A stretch of 64,000 bases of DNA, taken from the NCBI GenBank assembly GCA_019914945.1, contig CM034106.1:2232001-2296000 (forward strand), written 5' to 3'. This document shows positions 46,986 through 60,200 of this stretch, piece after piece. The stretch comes from Typha latifolia. Taxonomy: Eukaryota; Streptophyta; Magnoliopsida; Poales; Typhaceae. Numbering within the stretch: the stretch's first letter is position 1; each line of letters starts with the position of its first letter. A program made the translations under genes and the position numbers. The notes under the pieces were generated by a model. The model was not told the DNA's origin and did not search any database. It saw only the letters and a program-made list of their open reading frames with translations.

Positions 46986-47437
46986 ATAAAAATATGACAA
47001 AAGAGAAGCTTCCAATCATCATTGAAATTAACAACATTAAGAATCAAGAAGAGAGGAAGTGATAGCTAGTCATTTCAACTTGCAAAAATGGGCCACAACA
47101 GGTGGCTGACTGAAATTGGACACCATCAATCATTAATGGGACTATGATGGATTCTGTACTTCAAGTATTTCCTTTTGAGCTCTAAAGATAAAAAAGGAAG
47201 AGTAAATCAAAGCCATACATCATAAGAGAATGATGGGAAGTGTGAGAGGAAGACAATTTCTATGTTTTGAGCCACATGAATTTGTTACCATCTCTTTCTT
47301 TGGATCATTAGATAGCTTTAGTTATCTTCCACCCCATGTTTAATTGCAATGGCAAGTTGGTAGATATCCTTCATTAGAGACCTTAACACTTATGTATAGA
47401 GTTTTGGTTTCAACAACAATGATGAATATCTATGATA

Positions 47438-48023
47438 TAGAGGTGAAAAGGGGTCGGATTAACTCCGACCTGGCCGCTATCCGACTCGACTCGGATTGGA
47501 TTCGGATAAAAAATTTCTATCAGATTCGGATACTGATAGAATTTTTAAAAAATATTCGGATACGGATTCGAATACGGGTTAGATATATTTTTCGGATTCG
47601 GATACGGATATTGGATATCCGTTTACCCGCATATATTTTTTAAATAATTTATAGTTTTTAGTTTGCTTATTTAAATAGTAAATATTAATATTGTTACTAA
47701 TAATATGTTATATATTATTTATAGAGATTAATTTCTCTAATTTCATATATTTGACATATAAAAAATTATTTGTTGTAAAACTCTTAATAATTTTATGTTA
47801 ATTATATCTAAATAAAATATTATAATTATTTTAAATTCAATCAATATCCATTTAAGATCCGATCCTCTATCCAAAAATTATCCATATCCGTTTATTTAGA
47901 ATATGATTTTAAATTTTGCTATCCATCCAATATCCATATCCGAATTCGTATCCGGACTAAAAATATGGATCCGAATATGAATTGAGCACTATCTGATCCG
48001 TATTCGATCCGTTTTTATCCCTA
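47438..48023. mobile_element. hAT-like non-autonomous element rich in CGGATA words
   Basis: Ends TAGAGGTGAAAAGG at the left and TAGGGATAAAAACGG when the right end is read in reverse. The flanking 8-bp duplication is CTATGATA (47430-47437) and CTATAATA (48024-48031), with one mismatch. Both subterminal regions are packed with TCGGATACGGAT-type words, on opposite strands at the two ends. Size 586 bp, no transposase. A TAGNG end with an 8-bp duplication fits hAT. Confidence 0.7.
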
Positions 48024-48887
48024 CTATAATAGTTAAGAACAAATATATCTACACTTGTGAATAAATTGGACTAAGGTATCAATTATATATAAGTTAGTTC
48101 TTATGAATGAGTAGAAATATCTAGCTATGATAAAGACAAAAACCAACTCCTCCTTTTGATATATTTGTATTTATTAATAATCATATTAGATCATAAGAAA
48201 TATTCTAAGCATATCCTAATTTTTTTAATGAAAATATATGTTTTTGTTTTCCTCCCCTTTTTGCAAACTTGCAAATGAACCTCTTGAAGAGCATATTTTA
48301 TTATTAGTTTAAGAATTCACAAAAAAATAAAATTAATAAATTAAAATAATTAAATCCATTGTTATATAATTGTAATACCTATAGTGAAACTGTTACATAA
48401 CAACTGTAAGTTAAATAATAAAGAGTGAATTAATAGAGGGTTAAATTAATATGGATCTGAGCCACTATTTCATTAGCATTTTCAACCCTTTATTTTATTT
48501 ACTAGTACTAAGTAATATCTTTTTTTTCAAATAACACAAAAAATAGATTCTATATTTCATAAATATTATATGCCAATTTTCAAAAACAAAACGAACATTT
48601 GTATCAAAAGAATATTGAATGTTCTAATTATCCTTTTGCAAGTATACTCATAAAAGAGGAGTTGGTTTAAAGATATCAAAGGGAAGATCTATTTTGCAAT
48701 AAAATCCGTAATATTGGTGACTATTTGTATAAAGGACTTAAAAAAAGGTTAATTACGTTTAGCCTTCTAAACTATTATTGTTTTCAGGTACCTTTCTTGA
48801 ACTTTTTTTTAATCATATAAACTCTCTGATCTAAAATAAATTTTAGTTTTGAGAGTTCATAATTTATTTGAGACGTTACAATTTAGC

Positions 48888-49020
48888 TTTAATTTTTTTT
48901 TTTTTAAAAGAAGTGTGAGTTTACCGGTGTCCCCACTAAATATCGATATCGTTAAGATTCGAACCCGACTGCCCTCGTACAATATTATCCTATTTAACCA
49001 ACTGAGTTCTATAATACCAC
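48888..49020 (-). mobile_element. tRNA-derived SINE-like unit
   Basis: On the minus strand from about 49020: a tRNA-like head with AACTCAGTTGGTTAAATAGG (box A-like), 24 bases, then GTCGGGTTCGAATCTTA (box B), a body of about 60 bp, and an A-rich tail at about 48888-48905. It cannot be a working tRNA because the acceptor and anticodon stems do not pair. A target duplication was not found. Confidence 0.5.
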
Positions 49021-51377
49021 AAAAGGAGCAAATTACTAAAATTATGTTATATGTTTATCATCTCAACTCATACAACCTACCATCTCAATAATTTTCTAAA
49101 TAAATACCAAACCCAACATCTAGAATCTCTCAAGCTAATTCCAAAACCACCAACCTTGATGACTCTGCATAAACTCATGTCAATGATGTCATGCACACTA
49201 TGTTTTCCATTTTACTGATCAATCCTTCAATCCTTTTCCCTTGATCTGGGTCTCTACCTTTTTGAAATCTTTTTAAGGAATAGTACAACATGTCTCTTAC
49301 CAGGATAAACACATTTAATATTAATTGTTTGATTAATTGTTATCTAAAGATGCAACATCTAGCTTGAATATTGTAGTTTGGTTTAATGTTTTTAGTTTTG
49401 TTTAGGTTTTTCTTTTTGTGTGTGTATACTCTTTAAAAATTTGTCCTTCAAAATATATGTTATTTGTGCAGATACCTACCCAATTAAGCTTCAAGTCAAA
49501 GTCTCAATAATTTAATAGAAAAAATAAAAATACTCTTCACTAAGAAAAATTTATGAAAAATATGATAAGGGTAGTTTCATTTTTTTTTTAAGTCTAAAGT
49601 GTTTAAATTATAATGGTTAATTAACTCTAAAGGGCATTCATGCAATTAGGGCTTTAAATGGTATACATTCGAAAACCGTGTGTTTTGACGAAAAATATCA
49701 AATTTAGAAAGCATGCAATTAAATTATAAGATTTAAATGGTACATATGAAAACAAAAACCTATTTTTTAAAACCAAGTTTATGCCTTCTCATAAATTTAT
49801 TTATTCAAATCATCCACTCACGAAATTTAAATATCAAAAGGGGTTTGTTTTGGACACATCAACTACTACCTCATGTATTAGGCACAAAATTGCTAAACTT
49901 TTTAGTGTTTTACATAAGACATGCAAAACGTTAATAAAATTAGTACTGAACTATTTTTGTTCCATGTTCAAATCATATATCTCTCTCTAGTTTAACTAAT
50001 CGTAACACAATAAATTTCTCTGGCTTATTTGATTGCAATGTGATATTTCGCCTAATTTATCCAATTGTGGCATAATAAAACTTTATGATTTATTCCCACA
50101 ATCCGATAATGAAACTCTCCAATTAGTATTTTGAGCTAGAAAACCCAGCTTGCTCGACTCATTTAAAGCTCAAGCCAAATTCAAGTGGACCTCTAAACGA
50201 GCTGAGCTCATGAGTCTCACAAGCCGGCGAGGATTTTTTTTTTATTTTTTTAACCCTAGATAGTAGTGTCCAAAATAAAACTTTTAGTTTAGGTAGTAAG
50301 TGTATTTTTTTTAAATATTAGATGAAGGGCATACTGATTAACATTTTTTTTCTTTCTTTTTTTCTCTTTAAAATAAAGAGAGTAACCTATATTTCTCTTG
50401 TCCATATTATATCCGAACTAGCAGAGAAAAAGTCAATTTCTCTTCATCATCTAAAGAGAGTGTTAATTTAGATATCATATAGGTAATTAAGTTTTCACAC
50501 TTAGTTTTTTCTCTCATGGAGAATATCCATGCAAAGATAAATAGCCCAAATCCAAAACTTTTTACACGAGAAAAATGCTTCGTGATCTTAGTCGTTAGGT
50601 TGTCGAACATATTGATTAGGTGGTTAGGCGTATCATAGTGCTGTTAGAGTTCATGATGACTTCTATAGCTTAAAGTGAATAATAAGTTTGAGCTACTATA
50701 TGTATAATTTAAATAAGTAATGCGTAACATCTTTTTAAATTGTACATATTGTATAAATTTTTTTTTTAAATAAAAATACTTTATTCTTATATATATATGG
50801 CATCTCCAAAGTCCACATACATTGAAACACTAGTAATGTGCATATAAATTAAGTATTGATGCTAGTTCTCAGCATGGCAAGTCAGTAAAGGTGTGATGTC
50901 TCTTTGATTAGTTAGGCATTGATGAGAAGTGGATTAGAGAAAGTTTAGCAAATAAAGATGAGCAGTAAGCAATGAAGCCTCTTAACAACCATCCCATCTT
51001 AAGTCCAAACAACCATACCAGACCTAACCTTATACAATTACTACATACAGAACTCTTTCGAAAACAGTACAGTAAACCTGGAAGAACTGGCATTTGAAAC
51101 AACTTTAAAGTTCAAAGATATGCTGCAAGAACATCCTCAAGTCTTACAGGCTTCTGTTATCTATATATAAGTTTGATAAATGAACAACTGCCTTGGAGGT
51201 GTGATTCGGATTGTGCCCAAGGGTGAATTTGAAATCACATCCAACAGAGCCAACAAAATTTAACTATAATAGCATAATGAAAGTTACGACAAGGGTGAAG
51301 AATTTATAGTTTTGAGTTTGATAAGTTTGTGATCCCATCCTCTATGATCCAGCTTGAAGTGTGTAAAGATATGTAAC

Positions 51378-52470
51378 CTAGCTGCCCCTTGACAGTAAAC
51401 CAGAAAGAGAAGGAACTCCTTGGGCCCTCATCTCTTCTTGGGCCCGTTTCATTTCTTCCGGATCTGAATGCCAGAATATATTCAGGAAGTAAATTTCTTT
51501 ATCAACGAGATTGGCCCTCAAAAGGATGCTTATGATAACTCCAAATAGGCATATAAACATAAAGAAAGCAGTCAAAGAATGATATAAAAATAAAGAAAGC
51601 AGCCCAAGAATGTTTCATAGAGGTCCGCAGCCCCACAGAGTTATTGGACGCACCTACATATATTATACTATAAAAAATCAAGCACAAGTTATTTATGAAT
51701 TGAAGTTTCTTGTTTCCCTCTTACTATACTCTTTCCCAAGTGTAGGTTCATGCATAATGAGTGCAACTGATAGGCAGGTATTTCTAAATGCTAAATACAC
51801 AACTAGTTCCATTGTAAGATGCTAAATGAATTTCTATAGCAATAACATTTAGAGGGTTAACATAAGATTGACTAAGATCAGTACTGATTGTTGTCTACTT
51901 AGAACTATGATCTACAATGGACTAAAGTACCAAAGAGGGACAAAGGGCTCTGGAAAAGAAGTAATATACCTTTAAGAATGAAATTATGGCCAATTTTGGA
52001 ATGCTTGTACATAAAAACACCTATACTCAGCATAATTCATTTGGATGAAGGCCATCAGTCCATTTTTAATGCTAGGAATACCGTCCTCATTGCAATATTT
52101 TGGCCTTCTTTGTGCTTACTCAAATGACATCTTTCATATATACCTTCCGAATTCCAATTGCATATAAAAATAAATTTTCTTCCATTTCTTCATTCTTTCG
52201 AGTTCACTATTATTTCTCCTTTTGTATTTGTGTAATTTAAATAAGTTCTAGCTCTCATTTCTTTTATAAACATAAAAAAAGTTATCATTTAAAACCATGG
52301 TTCCAAGTTTCGACTAATTCCGATCCAGAGCTGAAACCAGTCAAATGACTAGTTTCGACCTGGTACTAGCCGGATTAGCTGATACCCGATCCGTCTTATG
52401 TCGAGATTGGTCGTATCGGCCGAAACCGACCAAAATCCAGAGAGAGAAAGGGAGAAAGGAGGAGAGTAAG

Positions 52471-52518
<48 letters not shown>

Positions 52519-55500
52519 AATACCTCGTCGGAGTTCGTCGAAGAAGCATCAGAGAGGGAGAGACCAAGAGAGAAGGAAGTCGATGAGGGAGAGGGAGAGT
52601 TAGTAGGAGAGAGATAGAGAGGAGATAGAATCGGAGAGGGAGAGATCGAGAGAAGGAAGCCGGTGCGAGAGAGAGGGGAGTCAGTGAGGGGAAGGGAGTT
52701 GTAGTGCGATAGAGAGAGGTAGTGAGAGAGTTAATATGAGAGAGTTAGTAGGACAGAAAATTAATAACAAAGAGAGAGAGAAAGTGGAAGAGAGTTTAAC
52801 AAGAGAGAGTTAGCTAAAGAGAGAGTAAGAATTTTTTTTAATTTGTATAAGAGGAAGAGAGAGTGTGAGTGATAGAAAGAGAGATAAAAATTAAGATAAT
52901 AATATTTATTTATTGATTTTTAGATTTATATATGAATAATTTATATTTATATCTTATTATTTTTTAAATTTTAGAATTTTTCTTTATTTAAAAAATTATT
53001 TTACAAAATAAATAGACACAGACGGCCGATACTGCCAATACGTATAGTTTTTTGGATAGCTGATCCCGATCCTAATTCCGATACTTGGAATCTTGTTTAG
53101 AACACTATCTATTTCTAGAATTCAAATATCTATGAAAATTGAGAAAATGATATACCCATAATCTAACTCCGGTGAAAGATATGAGTGTATTAGAATCCGA
53201 TGCTTATTTTGGGACTAGAATAGGAGTGTTACCAAACTACCAATTTGAGTTATCATGCTAAGCTATTAGGATTTAGAAAAGAATTATCTCATCAGTTTGA
53301 GTATGGTTTGGTATATTACCTATGTTCTCCATCAACTTCGGCATCAGGAACACCATAACCAACATGAATCCCACCATCATACCCATAGGACTCTTCAAAA
53401 GAGACATAACTGAAAAAGGCTGCCTTACCTGCAAAATGATTGCAAAACAGCAAACTCCATTAATTGAGGTAGAGATGGAAGCATTAAGAATTAAAAGTAA
53501 AGCTTAACCACCTCATAATAGTGCTCTTCACTTAAAGGTTCTAAAATGAGTTCATTTAGAAGCCTTTTATTCTCTGTAAGTGCCGCCTGAACCTTACCAG
53601 GATTTCTGGCACTAACATCAACACGGACCTGATATATAACAGTAGAAAGTCATTCTGTAATTCTGAATAGATTTAGATTCATTCAACAAAATGAGGAAAG
53701 TACTTACTGGAGAAAAGAAATAACCCATTGAAGCCACCTCGATCAAGTGAGTCCCAGCTGGCACATTGTGACTGAAGCATAATAGGTCAAAGAAAAAGAT
53801 AGATTGGCTAAACAGCTATCGCCAATTACCCAACAGGCCAAATAATCCATCAACATACATGATTTAGGAAGATTAAACATCAAAAGAATTCATTCTACAA
53901 TTAAAGTCACTCATTGCAATAAGGAGCAAGCTAAACTGAACACCATAGTCTAATCGTCCCTCTCTTCTCCTTTTTTGCTCTAAAATGTAGGCCTATTTGT
54001 CCTCTTTGTTCTCAACCTCTTCATTGGCCTTATTACCTTTCTCCACCTTTGGTATATAGTAAAAGAAGGTATTGTCATGTAAATGAACTTCTAAGGATTA
54101 AGACAATACTTTCTTGACACAATTCATGCTGACCTTCAGTTACAATTTTCTCCTCACTCACTACAGCCAAACTCCAATAAAACTAGATGATAACTGAATG
54201 CCATCTGGCCTGATGACCCCCTCCTTTTGAATTTGCAAGACAACAAACACTCTCTCAGGTGCTCCACCGAACCAGCAATTCATATCATTGCTACCCAGCT
54301 TCCAGCTTTATTAGAGTTTCAATAACTGCTATTTTTCACATTCACATTCCTTAACTAGTTCTCTAGTATATTATCTTATCCTACCTGCTTTTTTACTATG
54401 CCGTGCTAACTTGAGACTATAAGTTCCTACAATTTTAGATTGACAGTTTTTGGGTGCTTCATTGCAATTGGAGGCATAGGCTATCAGATTCATAATGAGG
54501 GGCGGCATAAGCCTCAAAGCTCCAGGAATAAGACTCAAGAACAACCCTCAGCATTTTAGAAGCAGGCCTCTGTCAAATTTCTTGCAGTAGTTAGAAAAGA
54601 AATACTATTTTAAAAATTAAAAAGGCAACAATAAATTGTACTCTTCCTTTAAAACTTTTGACGTTATTCGCAGATTTTTTATGTTTAATAAGCTAACTAC
54701 CTGGTCAGCTTAAAATTAATCTCTTAAATGGAAGTTTCACATCTACATTGCAATTACATCATACGAGTGGTAAGAAAACCCCCTTTCTATATTCAACATA
54801 AGGTCAGTAATATGATGAATGGCTTCAGAATAAGTATCATCAGTAAAAAGTGTGCACAACCTTGTAACCTTATCCATGAGCCTCAAGAGCCCTGCGTCGG
54901 TGTGAAGTGAGCCTCAAAAGTTCTCTGATTGATTCTCTATCTCCTTGTTCTCAAATTTCATCCCTGACTAAGAAATATTTTCTAGATATCTGATCGACAT
55001 TTGTGGGATATTAATCAACCTACTTTCTATGAGTTGATAATTTTGATCATTTAAAAATAAGCTAGTGTTCTGCTTCCACTACTGAGCTTGAAAATGTGAT
55101 CCTTCTCCTGCTTTGTCCCTTTGCAGCTGCTGACCAGCCTTATACTCACAATAGTTAAGATTCATAACACTAGCTTCCTATCACTATGTACCTTCTGCTC
55201 AACCAATCTTTCAGTATCAGTTTCTATCTGTAGGGCTATAGTCCATGTAGATTCTAAACACACACAACCCAACATTTGTGGTAAAATATACATCCTACTG
55301 TATGCCAAAAGACACATAACAGCACAAACTAGAATTGGATTCAATCCAACATGAGGTCCTTTCATTTATATTTCAAAACTTCAATACATCTTTTACTAAT
55401 TGCTGTAAAAGACAACGGGCTCTCTGTTCTCCTTTCCAGCTACATCAATAGCAAATGGTGAAAGATACAACCCTCAAGAGATATTTCAGAAAGATGATAT

Positions 55501-57133
55501 ATTAACACTTTAATGTGATTAGGTCGGTGGAAATGATATTAACGAAATAAATTCTGGCAACCATGCAAAAATGTGTAATTTTATATGAGATTAAAAGTAA
55601 ATCACAAGCATTAAGGGCAGAAATAGGATACAATGAGAAGTAACCATCTGGTCTAACAAATGTGACCCTCTGACCACCATTGAGTATTACTTTGGTGTTT
55701 GACATTTTCGCAGAAAGACCAAAGCCTTTAGATCCCATACCTATTGTCAACAATTAACTCAATAAAACTACTGAACAAAATTTGTTGTATGAAATTATGT
55801 TACAAGAATAGACAGAAAGATATTGAAACAGGAAATACATTTCTCTCAAAACTTACCAACAGATAAGATGTGATTATAAAAGGCTACCCATGTAGGATGA
55901 AACAACAAAGATATCACATGACATGCAGTCAACAATTGATCAACAAAAGGTTCTTTAGGAAATAACATAACACCAAATCTACAATAAAACTTGAGGCACT
56001 GAGTAGTATCCAACATGCATATATGAAAAGAAGTTAAGAATTTTCTATGTTTCATAATGATATATCAGGTTCTTCTATATAAACACAAATTATTTGTTTG
56101 TGTTCATTATGCTACATAGCTTAAGGAATATCAAAAATCTCACAAATGGAATATCTTTTGGTTGGCTTTATATAAGCCAGTCAATTACATGAGTAATTGC
56201 ACCATAGAGCAGTTAGGGCAATGCACAACATGCATTTGATCTCTAAAGGAAACCAATTTTAAATGAATTGTCACAAGCGCTTGACAAAACAAACAAACAA
56301 ACAAACAAACAAGCAAACAAATGGGTGTATTACACAACCATAAAACAATGCCTGAAACAGGTCATACCAAAGCACACTAAGCAGCCAAAGTAGCCACCAG
56401 TGGTACTGATTCTATAAATGTATGTTTTTCATTAGCCTGCCATTGTTTCTTTATAACCTATTGTCCATTCCTTTCCAAAATTTGGGCAGTGAGAAGGAAA
56501 AAAGAAAGAAGGAAAGAGAGAAAAAGAACCTAAATCTATGGAAACGTTTGCATAACACTAAACAAACGGCTGTTCTTAAACGCGACACTTCTTAAAGAGG
56601 AGAACAAAAATGATAGCAAAGATGATATTTTTATGCCTCAAAATTACAAGTGATTGCCAAGACAGCTTCTGGGCACTACACAATGAGATCTCCTAAGTTA
56701 AGAAAATAAAAATTGCATCTTTTTCTTTAGGAGTGGAACTATTGTACGCATGCAATCAATATTCATCTACCATTTAGAATTGGATAGCAATACAAACTTG
56801 ATTTTTATATATAAAAAAAAAGATCAAATAGGACTAAAGAAAGAAAGGAAGAAACATTCAGATGTAAGTGGACTCACCTTCCAACTTCACGCGACCTGCA
56901 ATGATATACCCATCTCCAGATCTGAAGGATTTAAATGCAACAAAGAAGGAAGAGATAATGAGAGGTCTAAATTAGGGTTTACATAGGGGTGGAAACGTGA
57001 AAGATCAAAGGAGAAGAGCATACCCGGAGGGAGACGCGACGGCAAGAGAGAAGAAGAGGGAGGCGAGGGGAAGGAAGAAGAGAAGAAGAGATGGCGCGAA
57101 CAAGGAAGCGACGCTCGCCGCCGATCTCTTCAT
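51378..57133 (-). CDS. EMC7: ER membrane protein complex subunit 7 (EMC7)
   Basis: EMC7 is a lumen-exposed subunit of the ER membrane complex, which inserts tail-anchored and multipass proteins. Seven exons: 57133-57024, 56921-56878, 55740-55632, 53771-53708, 53628-53512, 53428-53320 and 51463-51378. They give 212 aa with consistent phases. The N-terminus (MKRSAASVASLFAPSLLLFF...) is a signal peptide of about 30 residues. A beta-sandwich carbohydrate-binding-like (EMC7/DUF2012) domain follows, from IIAGRVKL through FVRPDGYFSFHNVPAGTHLIEV to VRVDVSARNPGKVQAAL. Then come PLSEEHYYEVRQPFSV, a membrane span (MGMMVGFMLVMVFLMPKLM, about 165-183), and a cytosolic tail with DPEEMKRAQEEM. Plant EMC7 is about this long. 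Intron 6 contains the second GGTTCCAAG element. Confidence 0.94.
52299..53093. mobile_element. Mutator-like non-autonomous element, GGTTCCAAG family, copy 2 (inverted)
   Basis: Lies in EMC7 intron 6. Left end GGTTCCAAGTTTCG; right end in reverse GATTCCAAGTATCGG. The flanking near-duplication is TTTAAAAC at about 52288-52295 and TTTAGAAC at about 53096-53103. The interior is GA-rich (about 52440-52850), whereas copy 1 is TC-rich, so this copy is inserted in the opposite orientation. The GGCCGATAC subterminal words match copy 1. Confidence 0.65.
56286..56320. repeat. (AAAC)n microsatellite in EMC7 intron 2
   Basis: About eight AAAC units with one AAGC interruption, in the intron between EMC7 exons 2 and 3. 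No function suggested. Confidence 0.85.
56972..56980 (-). promoter_or_regulatory. Telo-box in EMC7 intron 1
   Basis: AAACCCTAA on the minus strand, inside the 102-bp first intron and about 44 bp downstream of the exon 1 donor. Comparable motifs occur near the starts of UTP21, RPB7 and TIP1 in this window. Confidence 0.4.
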
Positions 57134-57302
57134 CGTTCTCGTCGTCAGTGGGAGAAATAAGCCTTTTGCGACTAATTCTTGTTCAAAAGACGGAATTTTC
57201 ACTTGTAGGCAGTAGCTCTTGATCCAGGCCTGACCCATTGACTCGGCAAACAATCGGATCAGGGTCGAGCTCAAGCCCGATCCACTTTACAAAGTTAAAA
57301 AT

Positions 57303-57976
57303 GGAATTTTTGACCAAATTAGCCCTCTTACAAAAATTATTTACCCAAATAGAACATTACCACAAATTTAATACCAAAATGGGTTTGTGATATTTGCCCT
57401 ATGTAAAACATCTTCAAAATTGTTCAGCATTTTACTTTAATATTTAGAAAACCCTAAATTGTTTAGCGTTTTATATTTCAGAAAATGCTAAACAGTAAAA
57501 AAAAGTTTCAAAAAAAAAATTTAGATGAGTTACGACGCTACAAAATTTTTCTTTATATTTTTACTTATATCTTCCTCGTTTGAGGTTCAATTATATTTCG
57601 ATCAAAATATATATTAATTTTTTTTTCATCTTCGTAATGGCATATCACATATCCAAAATAGACTATCAATTGGAGAGTTATAATTTGCGAAAGTAAGTAG
57701 TTTAGTGTCTTAATAAGACGTTGAATAGTTTAGTATTTTTAATAATAAAATACTAATTGTTCAGCATTTTGTGTGAATCCTCTCTTCCTAATAAAGTGCT
57801 AAATTTTTTAGCATTTTTTTAATAAAAATATTGATATAGTCAACATTTTACTTTTTGCTCCTTAAAATGCTAAATTATTAAGTATTTTACTTAGGGCATA
57901 GATTGTTATTTAGTTTGGGGTGTAATATATTTTGGTAAGTAAAGTTTAAAAGAGGTCTAGTTTGGTCAAAAACACC
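57303..57976. mobile_element. Inverted-repeat element with repeated GTTTAGCATTTTA motif
   Basis: Left end GGAATTTTTGACCAAATTAG and, in reverse from the right, GGTGTTTTTGACCAAACTAG, with similarity continuing inward for about 60 bp. The interior repeats the word (T)TTAGCATTTT or its complement at least eight times (for example 57423, 57465, 57485, 57735, 57760, 57808, 57880). About 674 bp, non-coding, no clear target duplication. Confidence 0.6.
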
Positions 57977-60000
57977 CCAAAGATGCCCTAGCCATTCGGT
58001 ACAAGGAGAGTGTGACTTCTCGTCAAAAAACTATAGATCAGATAGGATCTTCCAATGCCCAGCTGGGTAAAAATCAAAACCTATGGCTCCTTCACCTTAG
58101 TGGTTAGTTAAAAAGAGGTGCCGGTTTTATAATGAGAATGCCTAATTAAGGTATATTATTTATAGGAATGAAGGCAGTTGAGGCATATTTGGCCCTTCAT
58201 TCAGAGACAATTGTAGATGGCACTAGAAGAAGCTGTCCAGCATGGTGTGAGAAATATTAGCATGGAAAAAAGACTCTAAAATCTTTACACAACTACTCAA
58301 CTCAATTGAAGACCCAGCTTGGAGGATCAAAAACCTAGTGTAGGACTAGAGAATTATGAGTCAATGCTTTGATGGCATTTTCCATAAAGCTAATAAAACA
58401 ACAAACTTCATAGAAAACCTCTCTATAGTTTACATATGTTTTTTATTATTGAGTCCATCTTGGAGATGCCTTAAGAATTTAGAACCCTTTTGAGTGTTGA
58501 TGCCTTTGATGTGTTACAAATTAGATCGTTCTTGTAAAGTGATAGGCTCATGATACTCGGACTTAATGGCTTCAAAATAAAGTGATTCTAAAGTTGGAGG
58601 GAAAAGATATGACTGAAATAGTAAAAAAGTTCAAAATTGGATAGAAATATAAATACCGATATTGCGAAGGTTGTCGGCGAGTGGTGGACGACCTTGAGGT
58701 GGTGGAGGTCGGCCGTATGGGTGGGTGACTCATAGAGGTACATAGTGGCTAGGGTTTGGAGATAGTATTAGGGTTCCCAGATTAAATTTACTCTTAGAAA
58801 AAATATAAATAGCTATAATTGAACAATAAAAACAAGATAAGAAATTAACTTAACCAAGATTCATTCTGTGATCTTATAATAATCAAAATAAACAATTATT
58901 ACTCTTATTTATAGAAGTAAATATATAGCGAGTCGGATCTAACTTGACTTATTAGATATATATATATATATGCTAATTATCCACTTTAACTCAAATTTAA
59001 AAGCAATACGTGAAATCAACTAACTAAACACAATTAGACTCAACCAAACTGAGTCTGCTCTCATTGACAGATCGTATCAGGGTGCTTTTTGCATAAGTGG
59101 CGTACAACTAGCTAATCACATTCTTTTGAATCAAAAAATTTAATTCCATTTATGTTTTTTTTTGTTGCAATTGATCCAAAAGTAATTAGGAAACACATTC
59201 ATTTATATTTGTTGATGTGCCTACACATTTTTGTCATTTTTATATTATAAACTTCAATGACAAAAAAGGTTTATCACGTTATAATTGGATAAATTAAAAA
59301 TATAACACTCCCAACCAGCGGATATGTGCATATCCATGCACTCACATAGCAGTTAGGCACCACATGATAAGATGGGTGGGGCCATCATGTAGAGATATAT
59401 CTATCTCAAGATAATTCATCTCGGAGATAAATTATACTACCAACCAAATAAAATGTTAATATATTAATATTTAAATCCATAAGAATCATACTAACCACTA
59501 CATAATTTAGTAAGACTAATACAGGTCATGATAAACCATCAAATTATGATTAATATATGAATAAATATAATCTAACTTATATAATATAACCTATTATAAA
59601 AATTAAGTCTAATATAATGGGATACAAAAATATGCAATTAGTACAACTTAATTTCTACATAAGCTATCTAAGCAATCTTCTATACCATCTCACGTCTAGC
59701 TTACCTCATCTTCACTTATATCTTTTTATGATATTTCAAGTCATTACTAGATACCATATATTCGGGAGATTACTACATATTGAGGAGATTAGAAAATAAA
59801 AATAAAAAGAGTCATGAGACAAGGAATATATCTTATCCAAAATCCGTGATGTCAAACAAAGAATAAATCATTTTATAAAATAATACAAATCAGAAAAAAG
59901 TATTATGTTATGAATGAGTATAAATGTATCCTCAATAATATATAAATAGATAATAAATCATGCCATAAATGGGCATGTACATATAGCATCAATAATACAT

Positions 60001-60200
60001 ATATATATAGTGATACAATTATAGTATAACTTTATCAAACACATCAGTATATGATGTATGCTATGACAATTTCAAAGCCAATTGCAAATAATGTATATAT
60101 ATATATATAGTGATACAATTATAGTATAACTTTCTCAAACATATCATCATATGATGTATGCTATGACAATTTCAAAGTTAACTGTAAATAATGCATGACG
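60001..60200. repeat. 100-bp tandem duplication
   Basis: TGATACAATTATAGTATAAC begins at 60011 and again at 60111, and CTATGACAATTTCAAAG at 60061 and about 60161. The two 100-bp units differ at only a few positions, so the duplication is recent relative to the surrounding sequence. Confidence 0.9.

Larger units (their letters stand above)
44652..51377. other. Intergenic region upstream of V-PPase
   Basis: The V-PPase 5' UTR and promoter lie at 44652 to about 44860, including a G-rich tract. The rest is very AT-rich with transposon pieces: a foldback (45045-45306), a long-TIR element (46564-46985), a hAT-like element (47438-48023), a SINE-like unit (48888-49020) and a short GAGCTCG-type piece at about 50130-50235. 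No coding region is supported. The region 50240-51377 has only AT-rich DNA and probably the EMC7 3' UTR at its right end. Confidence 0.55.

Noticed and set aside
47344..47643. 99-codon frame rich in Ile/Arg/Asp
   Set aside because: Runs through the CGGATA array of a hAT-like element; low-complexity translation.
48960..49015. tRNA-like sequence with box A and box B
   Set aside because: Stems do not pair and an A tail follows; treated as SINE-like rather than a tRNA gene.
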